Of a stretch of 64,000 nt of DNA, positions 54,568 to 61,989 are shown piece by piece. Under the pieces are notes generated by a model, which saw nothing but the letters and a program-made list of their open reading frames with translations, was not told the DNA's origin and ran no database searches. The stretch comes from Actinacidiphila epipremni (GTDB lineage: Bacteria > Actinomycetota > Actinomycetes > Streptomycetales > Streptomycetaceae), in NCBI RefSeq assembly GCF_012034175.1, contig NZ_JAATEJ010000018.1, positions 1 through 64,000 of the forward strand, given 5' to 3'. Within the stretch, counting starts at the first letter, position 1, and every line of letters starts with the position of its first letter. Both the position numbers and the translations under genes were made by a program.

Positions 54568-55362
54568 GTGGCGACAGGGACGACGTACGGGGCCAGGGAC
54601 CACGCCCGGGCGCAGCAGGGCCGGCGTACCGCGGCGATGCCGCTGGTGCCGGCGCCCGAGGGCCTGGTGTGGGCCGAGAACGTGGCGGGCGGCAACTACA
54701 CCCACAAGGCCGTGGCCCGCGGCACCGAGCTGCGGCTCGCCGACCCGACCGGCACGGCCTGCGCGCATGTGCTGCTGTACGTCACCGGCGCGCCCTGGGA
54801 GCGGCTGAACGTCGCGGACACCGTCAAGGTGCAGTGGAACGCCTACCTGGGCGCGGGCCGGCTGCTGCTGTCCGACCAGGGCCGGGTGCTGGCCTCGCTG
54901 GTCGCCGACACCAGCGGGCGGCACGACACCCTGTGCGGGACGTCCACGGCCGCCCGCAACACCGCGCGCTACGGCGACGGTTCGCCGCACGGCGGCACGC
55001 CCGCCGGCCGCGAGCTGTTCAAACTGGCCGCCGCCAAGCACGGGTTGGCCCCGCGCGACCTGCCGCCCTCGCTGTCGTTCTTCCAGGGCGTGCGCGTCGA
55101 GCCGGACGGCGCCCTGGAGTTCACCGGCTCCGCGGGCCCCGGCACCGCGGTGACGCTGCGCGCCGAGATGCCGCTGACGGTGCTGCTGGCGAACGTGCCC
55201 CACCCGCTGGACCCCAACCCGGCGTACGTGTGCGGTCCGCTGGAGGTGCGGGCCCGCGCCGGGCAGCCGACCGGCCCCGGCGACCCGCTGTGGGACGACA
55301 CGCCCGAGGGGCGCCGGGCCTTCCAGAACACCGCCGAGCACCTGACCGCCAGGGGGCTGTGA
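54568..55362 (+). CDS. DUF1989 protein, urea-carboxylase-associated 1 (likely carboxyguanidine deiminase subunit)
   Basis: 264 residues, GTG at 54568 with GGGAGG upstream. DUF1989 features include AENVAGGNYTHKAVARGTELRLADPTGTACAHVLLYV, DTSGRHDTLCGTSTAARNTARYG and SLSFFQGVRVEPDGALEF. Long annotated as urea amidolyase-associated protein 1. Published work on related operons reassigned this protein pair as carboxyguanidine deiminase (CgdA/CgdB), which turns carboxyguanidine into allophanate. First gene of a four-gene operon; its stop overlaps the next start (TGATG). Confidence 0.9.
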   Translation: MATGTTYGARDHARAQQGRRTAAMPLVPAPEGLVWAENVAGGNYTHKAVARGTELRLADPTGTACAHVLLYVTGAPWERLNVADTVKVQWNAYLGAGRLLLSDQGRVLASLVADTSGRHDTLCGTSTAARNTARYGDGSPHGGTPAGRELFKLAAAKHGLAPRDLPPSLSFFQGVRVEPDGALEFTGSAGPGTAVTLRAEMPLTVLLANVPHPLDPNPAYVCGPLEVRARAGQPTGPGDPLWDDTPEGRRAFQNTAEHLTARGL

Positions 55363-56003
55363 TGACCGCCGTGACCGTACCCGCCCGCGCGCCCTGGTCC
55401 GCGGTGGTCCCCGCCGGGGGCCTGCTGACCGTCACCGACCTGCACGGCAACCAGGCCGTCGACTTCCTCGTCTACGACGCCGCCGACACCGCGGTCCGCT
55501 ACAGCGCGCCGGACACCCTCCAGGCCCAGGGCAACATCTTCCTCACCACCGGCAGTGTGCTGCTGTCCAACGAGCACACCCCGCTGATGACGGTCGTCGC
55601 CGACTCCTGCGGCGGCCACGACACCATCGCCGGCGCCTGCTCCAAGGAGTCCAACACCCTGCGCTACGGCCACCACACCTGGTCCCAGCACGCCTGCGTC
55701 GACAACTTCCTCGCCGAGGGCGCCCGTTGGGGCCTGGGCAAGCGCGACCTGGTCGGCAACGTCAACTGGTACATGAACGTGCCCGTCGAGGACGACGGCA
55801 CCCTCGGCATCGTCGACGGCCGGTCCGCGGCGGGCCTCGAAGTGACGCTGCGGGCCGAGCGGGACGTGCTGGTGCTGGTCTCCAACTGCCCCCAGATCAA
55901 CAACCCCTGCAACGGCTTTGACCCGACACCGGTACGCATGACGGTCACTGCACCCGAAGCACCCGAAGCACCGGACGCACCCGAGGCGGCGGGGACCCGA
56001 TGA
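55362..56003 (+). CDS. DUF1989 protein, urea-carboxylase-associated 2 (likely carboxyguanidine deiminase subunit)
   Basis: 213 residues from ATG at 55362. Conserved stretches: PAGGLLTVTDLHGNQAVDFLVYDAAD, SCGGHDTIAGACSKESNTLRYGHHTWSQHACVDNF and NVNWYMNVPVEDDGTL, with SNCPQINNPCNGF at the end. The conserved Cys and His positions may bind metal. Partner of the preceding DUF1989 protein. The C-terminal tail contains an EAPEAPDAPEA repeat. Its stop overlaps the carboxylase start (ATGA). Confidence 0.9.
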   Translation: MTAVTVPARAPWSAVVPAGGLLTVTDLHGNQAVDFLVYDAADTAVRYSAPDTLQAQGNIFLTTGSVLLSNEHTPLMTVVADSCGGHDTIAGACSKESNTLRYGHHTWSQHACVDNFLAEGARWGLGKRDLVGNVNWYMNVPVEDDGTLGIVDGRSAAGLEVTLRAERDVLVLVSNCPQINNPCNGFDPTPVRMTVTAPEAPEAPDAPEAAGTR

Positions 56004-59000
56004 GCTTCGACACCCTGCTGGTCGCCAACCGCGGCGAGATCGCCGCCCGCATCATCCGCACCGCCCGCGGCATGGGCCTGCGCACCGTCGCGGTCTTCTC
56101 CGACCCCGACCGCGGCGCGCCCCATGTGCAACTCGCCGACGAGGCGGTCCGGTTGGGCCCGGCGCCGGCCAAGGAGAGCTACCTGGACGCCGCCGCCGTG
56201 CTGGCCGCCGCCCGGGCCACCGGCGCCGGCGCCGTCCACCCCGGCTACGGGTTCCTGTCCGAGGACGCCGGCTTCGCCCGCCGCTGCGAGGCCGAGGGAC
56301 TGGTCTTCGTCGGGCCGCAGCCGCGGCATCTGGAGGTCTTCGGCGCCAAGCACACCGCCCGGGAGGCCGCGCGGGCCGCCGGCGTGCCGCTGCTGCCCGG
56401 CACCGGGCTGCTGCCCGGCCTCGACGCGGCGCTCGCCGCCGCCGAGAGCCTCGGCTACCCGGTGATGCTCAAGGCCACCGGCGGCGGAGGCGGCATCGGC
56501 ATGCGCGCATGCGGCTCCGCCGCCGAACTGGCCGCCGCCTGGGAGCCGGTGCAGCGCGCGGCGGCGGCCGGCTTCTCCTCCGCCGGGGTCTTCCTGGAGC
56601 GCCTGGTACGGCACGCCCGGCATGTCGAGGTGCAGGTCTTCGGCGACGGCCGCGGCGGTGTCGTGACGCTCGGCGACCGCGACTGCTCCCTCCAGCGCCG
56701 CCACCAGAAAGTCCTCGAAGAGGCCCCCGCGCCCGCCCTGCCGGCCGCCGTACGGGAGCAACTGCACGACAGCGCCCGCGCGTTGTGCGCCTCGGTCGGC
56801 TACCGCTCGGCCGGCACGGTGGAGTTCGTCTTCGACGCCGAGCGCGAAGAAGCGTACTTCCTGGAGGTCAACACCCGCCTCCAGGTGGAGCACCCGGTCA
56901 CCGAGGAGACCTACGGCGTCGACCTCGTGGCGTGGATGCTGCGGCTGGCCCGCGACGGCGAAGCCCCCGCGAAGCCGCCCCGGCCCACCGGGCACGCCGT
57001 CGAGGCCCGCGTCTACGCCGAGGACCCGGCGCACGGGCACCGGCCGAGCGCCGGCGTGCTCACCCGGGTGCACTTCCCGCCCGGCGTCCGGGTCGACACC
57101 TGGGTCGCGACCGGCACCGAGGTCACCACCTCCTACGACCCCCTGCTCGCCAAGATCGTCGCCCACGGCGCCGACCGCGCCCAGGCCCTGGACACACTTG
57201 CCGCCGCCCTGGCGGCGACCCGGATCGACGGCATCGAGACCAACCTCGGCCTGCTGCGCGCCGCCCTCACCGCACCCGCGCTGCGCACCGCCCGCCACAC
57301 CACCGCCACCCTCGACGGCGTCACCGACACCTCCCGGCGTATCGACGTGGTGCGGGCCGGCACCCTCACCACCGTCCAGGACTGGCCCGGCCGCACCGGG
57401 CTGTGGCACGTCGGGGTGCCGCCGTGCGGGCCGATGGACGACCTGTCGTTCCGGCTCGGCAACACCGCGCTCGGCAACGACGAAGGCGCCCCCGGCCTCG
57501 AATGCACCCTCCAGGGACCGGCGTTGCGCTTCAGCCACGCCACCACTGTCTGCGTCACCGGGGCGCCCGCGCCCGTCACCCTCGACGGGCTGCCGGTGCC
57601 GCAGTGGGAGCCGGTCACCGTGCCGCCCGGCGCCGTCCTGGACGTCGGGGCGCCGGCGGAGGCGGGCCTGCGCACGTACGTCCTGGTCGCCGGCGGGCTC
57701 GACGTGCCGCCGTACCTGGGCAGCGCCGCGACCTTCACGCTCGGGAAGTTCGGCGGCCACGGCGGGCGGGCGCTGCGTACCGCGGACGTCCTGCACGGCG
57801 GCACCACCACCGCCGCGGGCGCCCCCGTGCCGCCCGCCCGGCGCCCGGCCATCGGCGCCGCGTGGCAGATCGGCGCGGTCGAAGGACCGCACGCGGCACC
57901 GGAGTTCTTCACCGAGGACGACATCAGGGACTTCTACGCGGCCTCCTGGAGCGTGCACTTCAACTCCGCCCGCACCGGCGTGCGGCTCGTCGGCCCCAAA
58001 CCGCGCTGGGCGCGCGCCGACGGCGGCGAGGCGGGCCTGCACCCCTCCAACATCCACGACACGCCCTACGCCGTCGGCGCCGTCGACTTCACCGGCGACA
58101 TGCCGGTGCTGCTCGGCCCCGACGGGCCCTCGCTCGGCGGCTTCGTGTGCCCCGCGACCGTCGTGACCGGACAGCGCTGGAAACTCGGCCAGTTGCGGCC
58201 CGGCGACACCGTGCGCTTCGTGCCCGTCACCGAGGACGCCGCCGCGGCCCTGCGCGCCGCGCCCGCCACCCCGCCCGTCGCAAGCCGTCCAATGCTCGGC
58301 GACGGCGGCGTCCTCGGCCGCGCCGAACCCACCGGCGAGCGGCCCGCGGTGACCTACCGGCGCAGCGGCGACGACAACCTGCTCGTCGAATACGGGCCCA
58401 TGCACCTCGACCTGGCCCTGCGGATGCGGGTGCACGCCCTCGCCGAGCACCTCGCCGCCCGCCGGCTGCCCGGTGTCGTCGACCTCACCCCGGGCATCCG
58501 CTCGCTCCAGATCCATGTCGACCCCGAACGGCTGCCCACCGGCAAGCTGCTGGACCTGGTGCGCGAGGCGGAGGAGCAACTGCCGCCCACCGAGCACCTG
58601 GTGGTGCCGAGCCGTACCGTGCACCTGCCGCTGTCCTGGGACGACCCGGCCACCCGCGAGGCCATCGCCCGCTACATGGCGGGCGTACGGGACGACGCGC
58701 CCTGGTGCCCGTGGAACATCGAGTTCATCCGCCGCGTCAACGGCCTGGACAGCGTGGACGACGTGCACCGCACCGTCTTCGACGCCGAATACCTCGTCCT
58801 CGGCCTCGGCGACGTCTACCTCGGCGCGCCCGTCGCCACCCCGCTGGACCCGCGGCACCGCCTGGTCACCACCAAGTACAACCCGGCGCGCACCTGGACT
58901 GCGGAGAATTCCGTCGGCATCGGCGGCGCCTACCTGTGCGTCTACGGCATGGAGGGGCCCGGCGGCTACCAGTTCGTCGGGCGGACGGTGCAGGTGTGGT

Positions 59001-59560
59001 CGGCGCGGAACGCCGCCGCGGGCGTACGGCAGCCGTGGCGCCTGCGGTTCTTCGACCGCATCCGGTGGTATCCGGTGGGCGCGGACGAACTCCTCGACCT
59101 GCGTGCCGACATGGCGGCCGGGCGGCTCGAACTCCACGTCGAAGAAGGCGAATTCGCGCTCGCCGACCACCAGCGCTTCCTCGCCGAGAACGCCGGGCCG
59201 ATCGCCCGGTTCCGCGCCCGGCAGGCCGCCGCCTTCGCCGCCGAGCGCACCGCGTGGGAGGCGGCCGGCGAGTTCGCCCGCGCCGAGTCCGCGGCCCCCG
59301 GCGCCGCGCCCGCCCCCGACGCGGTGCCCGTGCCGCCCGGCGGCTGCGCGGTCGAGGCGGAGTTCGCGGCGGGCGTGTGGCGGCTCGCGGTGCGCCCCGG
59401 GGACACCGTCGCCGCGGGGCAGCACCTGCTCACCCTGGAGGCGATGAAGATGGAGTCCCCGGTGACCGCCCCTGTCGCCGGCCGCGTCGCCGGCATCCAT
59501 GTCGCGCCCGGCGACCAGGTCTCCCCCGGCACGACCCTGCTCACCCTGGCCCCGCGCTGA
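56000..59560 (+). CDS. Biotin-dependent urea/guanidine carboxylase
   Basis: 1186 residues, full length for the family. Biotin carboxylase domain 1-450: LLVANRGEIAARIIRTARGMG, the ATP-grasp loop KATGGGGGIGMRAC, RRHQKVLEEAPAP and FLEVNTRLQVEHPVTEETYG. Carboxyltransferase part: AHS2/KipA-like (VVRAGTLTTVQDWPGRTGLWHVGVPPCGPMDDLSFRLGN) then AHS1/KipI-like (DDNLLVEYGPMHLDLALRMRV). The C-terminal biotin carrier domain has LEAMKMESPV with biotinyl Lys1150. It carboxylates urea or guanidine with ATP and bicarbonate. The DUF1989 pair upstream favours guanidine; the active-site residue said to separate the two classes was not located by eye. Confidence 0.93.
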   Translation: MSFDTLLVANRGEIAARIIRTARGMGLRTVAVFSDPDRGAPHVQLADEAVRLGPAPAKESYLDAAAVLAAARATGAGAVHPGYGFLSEDAGFARRCEAEGLVFVGPQPRHLEVFGAKHTAREAARAAGVPLLPGTGLLPGLDAALAAAESLGYPVMLKATGGGGGIGMRACGSAAELAAAWEPVQRAAAAGFSSAGVFLERLVRHARHVEVQVFGDGRGGVVTLGDRDCSLQRRHQKVLEEAPAPALPAAVREQLHDSARALCASVGYRSAGTVEFVFDAEREEAYFLEVNTRLQVEHPVTEETYGVDLVAWMLRLARDGEAPAKPPRPTGHAVEARVYAEDPAHGHRPSAGVLTRVHFPPGVRVDTWVATGTEVTTSYDPLLAKIVAHGADRAQALDTLAAALAATRIDGIETNLGLLRAALTAPALRTARHTTATLDGVTDTSRRIDVVRAGTLTTVQDWPGRTGLWHVGVPPCGPMDDLSFRLGNTALGNDEGAPGLECTLQGPALRFSHATTVCVTGAPAPVTLDGLPVPQWEPVTVPPGAVLDVGAPAEAGLRTYVLVAGGLDVPPYLGSAATFTLGKFGGHGGRALRTADVLHGGTTTAAGAPVPPARRPAIGAAWQIGAVEGPHAAPEFFTEDDIRDFYAASWSVHFNSARTGVRLVGPKPRWARADGGEAGLHPSNIHDTPYAVGAVDFTGDMPVLLGPDGPSLGGFVCPATVVTGQRWKLGQLRPGDTVRFVPVTEDAAAALRAAPATPPVASRPMLGDGGVLGRAEPTGERPAVTYRRSGDDNLLVEYGPMHLDLALRMRVHALAEHLAARRLPGVVDLTPGIRSLQIHVDPERLPTGKLLDLVREAEEQLPPTEHLVVPSRTVHLPLSWDDPATREAIARYMAGVRDDAPWCPWNIEFIRRVNGLDSVDDVHRTVFDAEYLVLGLGDVYLGAPVATPLDPRHRLVTTKYNPARTWTAENSVGIGGAYLCVYGMEGPGGYQFVGRTVQVWSARNAAAGVRQPWRLRFFDRIRWYPVGADELLDLRADMAAGRLELHVEEGEFALADHQRFLAENAGPIARFRARQAAAFAAERTAWEAAGEFARAESAAPGAAPAPDAVPVPPGGCAVEAEFAAGVWRLAVRPGDTVAAGQHLLTLEAMKMESPVTAPVAGRVAGIHVAPGDQVSPGTTLLTLAPR

Positions 59561-59609
59561 CGGCGGCCCCCGCCGCAGGCAGCCCGGCCCCTCGACGAAC
59601 GGAAGCAGC

Positions 59610-61241
59610 ATGACCAGAGCCCAGCAGCGGGTACGGGCGGCGTACGAGGCGATCGCCCGGGCCGGCCGGCCCGAGGTGTGGATCACCCTGCGCGACGAGC
59701 ACGACGTCACCGCCGAGGCACGGCAGGTGGACGCGAGGGCCGCCGCCGGGCACGCGCTGCCGCTCGCCGGCACCCTGCTCGCCGTCAAGGGCAACATCGA
59801 CGTCGCCGGGCTGCCGACCACCGCCGGCTGCCCCTCCTACGCCTACCGGCCGGCCCGCGACGCCCCCGCGGTGGCCGCCCTGCGGGCCGCCGGCGCGATC
59901 GTGCTGGGCACCACCGCCATGGACCAGTTCGCCACCGGCCTGACCGGCACCCGCAGCCCGCACGGAGCCGTCGCCAGCGCCCTCGCCCCGGACCGGATCG
60001 GCGGCGGCTCCAGCTCCGGCTCCGCGGCGGCCGTCGCGCTCGGCCTCGCCGACCTCGCCCTCGGCACCGACACCGCCGGCTCAGGACGCGTCCCCGCCGC
60101 CTTCCAGGGCGTCGTCGGCCTCAAGCCCGCCCCCGGCCTGATCCCCACCGAGGGCGTCGTCCCGGCGTGCGCGAGCCTGGACTGCGTGAGCGTCTTCGCC
60201 CGCACCCTCCCCGAGGCCCGCCGCGCCCTCACCCTGCTGGCCTCCCCCACCGCCCCGCCGCGCCGCCCCGGCCCCTGGCGGATCGCCGTGCCGCCCACCG
60301 CGCAGCTCGGCGAACTCGACGACGGCTGGGCCGCCGCGTACGAGGCCGCCGCGCGGCGCCTCGCCGCCGCCGGGGCCGAGCTGCGCCCGCTCGACCTCAC
60401 GCCCTTCACCGAGACCGCCGAGCTGCTGTACGGCGGCGCGTTCGTCGCCGAGCGGTACGCCGCCGTAGGCGCGTTCGTCGACCGCGGCGGCCCCGACCTC
60501 GACCCGACCGTCGCCGGCATCATCCGGGCCGCCCGCGACATCCCCGCGCACCGGCTGGCCGCCGACCGCGAGCGGCTCGCGGTGCTGCGCGGGCGCGCCG
60601 CGGCGGAGCTGGGCGACGCGGACGCGCTGCTGCTGCCCACCACGCCGGGCCACCCCACGCTCGCCGAGGTCGCCGCGGACCCGGTCGGGACCAGCACCCG
60701 GCTCGGCCGTTTCACCAACAGCGCCAACCTCCTCGGCCTGTGCGCGGCGGCGGTCCCCGGCGGCAGCGTGGCCGGCCGGCCCTTCGGGGTGATGCTGCTG
60801 GGCCCGGCCGGCACCGACGAGCGCATCGCCGGGATCGCCGCGCTGCTGGAGCCGCCGCTGCGGCTCGCCGTGGTCGGCGCGCACCTGTCGGGCCAGCCGC
60901 TCAACCCGCAGCTGCTGGCCCTGGGCGCCCGGCTTGCGGCCACCACGGCGACGGCCCCGGCGTACCGCCTGTTCGCCCTGGACACCGTGCCGGCCAAGCC
61001 GGCCCTGGTGCGGGTCGCCGAGGGCGGCGCGGCGATCGAGGCCGAGGTGTGGGAGCTGCCGCCCGCCGCCCTCGGCGCCTTCGCCGCGGCGCTCCCCCGC
61101 CCCATGGCGCTCGGCCCGGTGACGCTGCGCGACGGCACGCAGGTCACCGGCTTCCTGTGCGAGCCGGCCGCCCTCCCCGGCGCGGCGGACATCACCGCGT
61201 ACGGCGGCTGGCGCGGCTACCTGGCCCGCGCGGGCGGCTGA
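59610..61241 (+). CDS. atzF: Allophanate hydrolase
   Basis: 543 residues from ATG at 59610 (GGAAGC upstream). Amidase-signature domain with Lys60 (LLAVKGNIDV), the Ser cluster 134-136 (GGGSSSGSAA) and nucleophile Ser158 (TDTAGSGRVPAA). The C-terminal domain, from about residue 430 (LFALDTVPAKPALVRVAEGGAAIEAEVWELPPAALGAFAAALPRPMALGPVTL), is the allophanate-hydrolase-specific extension. It splits allophanate into CO2 and ammonia. Last gene of the operon; it is the common final step of both the urea and guanidine routes. Confidence 0.94.
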   Translation: MTRAQQRVRAAYEAIARAGRPEVWITLRDEHDVTAEARQVDARAAAGHALPLAGTLLAVKGNIDVAGLPTTAGCPSYAYRPARDAPAVAALRAAGAIVLGTTAMDQFATGLTGTRSPHGAVASALAPDRIGGGSSSGSAAAVALGLADLALGTDTAGSGRVPAAFQGVVGLKPAPGLIPTEGVVPACASLDCVSVFARTLPEARRALTLLASPTAPPRRPGPWRIAVPPTAQLGELDDGWAAAYEAAARRLAAAGAELRPLDLTPFTETAELLYGGAFVAERYAAVGAFVDRGGPDLDPTVAGIIRAARDIPAHRLAADRERLAVLRGRAAAELGDADALLLPTTPGHPTLAEVAADPVGTSTRLGRFTNSANLLGLCAAAVPGGSVAGRPFGVMLLGPAGTDERIAGIAALLEPPLRLAVVGAHLSGQPLNPQLLALGARLAATTATAPAYRLFALDTVPAKPALVRVAEGGAAIEAEVWELPPAALGAFAAALPRPMALGPVTLRDGTQVTGFLCEPAALPGAADITAYGGWRGYLARAGG

Positions 61242-61333
61242 CGCCCGGGGCGGCCACCTGAACCGCGGGGTTCGCGCGCCCCCTCCGTACACTGGCGCGG
61301 ACCACCGATACACGGGGAGAGGACACCGGCCTC

Positions 61334-61915
61334 ATGCGCCACCACCGCACCGCACTCACCGCGTCCATACTCGGCGCGGCGCTCGCCGCCAGTGTGCTCA
61401 GCGGCTGCTCGTCGGACTCCTCCGGCAAGAAGTCCGACGACGCCGAGTCCACCGCGTCCGCGCCCGCCACAACCGGCGCCGCGGCCACCGGCGGCGCGAC
61501 CACCGCGCCCGGCAGCGCCTCCGCCACGCCCGACAAGCCGGCCGGCAAGTCCTCGGGCCACCTCGACTACTCCGGTGCCGCCACCGGCGGCGCCGACTTC
61601 ACCGGCGGGGTGGCCTGCGAGGTCAAGAGCGGCAAGCTCATCGGGGTGACCACGCCGGACGTGCTGGCCAAGAAGCAGATCTTCCCGTCCTTCATCGCCA
61701 CGACCGGCGACAGCCCCACCCAGGTCGCGCTGTTCAACACCCCCGACGGTGTCTCCTACTCCGGCCGGACGTCGCAGTCGCAGGGCGTCACGGCGAAGAA
61801 GGACGGCGACACCTGGACGGTGACCGTCGACGGCCTGAAGATCGCCAAGGAGTTCGGCGGCACCGGCCCCGAGATCACCCTCAAGGGCTCGCTGACCTGC
61901 ACCCACCTGACCTGA
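61334..61915 (+). CDS. Small lipoprotein of unknown function
   Basis: 193 residues, GGGGAGAGG upstream of ATG. Signal and lipobox: ALTASILGAALAASVLSGC, lipidated at Cys25. A Ser/Thr/Ala-rich spacer (about 26-85) leads to a compact C-terminal domain beginning HLDYSGAATGGADFTGGVACEV and ending ITLKGSLTCTHL, with two Cys that may pair. Similar small lipoproteins are common in streptomycetes. No function is assigned and no family is recognised with certainty. Confidence 0.88.
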   Translation: MRHHRTALTASILGAALAASVLSGCSSDSSGKKSDDAESTASAPATTGAAATGGATTAPGSASATPDKPAGKSSGHLDYSGAATGGADFTGGVACEVKSGKLIGVTTPDVLAKKQIFPSFIATTGDSPTQVALFNTPDGVSYSGRTSQSQGVTAKKDGDTWTVTVDGLKIAKEFGGTGPEITLKGSLTCTHLT

Positions 61916-61916
61916 C

Positions 61917-61934
61917 CCGGCCCCGCGGGGCCGG
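61917..61934. terminator. Terminator after the lipoprotein gene
   Basis: CCGGCCCC-GC-GGGGCCGG directly after the stop codon, between converging genes. Further GC-rich dyads follow up to 61989. Confidence 0.7.
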
Positions 61935-61989
61935 ACCGGGGCCGGGCGAGGGCCCGAAGGTCCGGGGCTGCTCGGGCCCGGGGGCCCGG

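Noticed and set aside
55664-59821. Antisense open frame of 1385 codons over the carboxylase gene
   Set aside because: It is the complement of a well-conserved carboxylase and has Gly/Val/Arg-rich low-complexity sequence, the usual shadow in GC-rich DNA.
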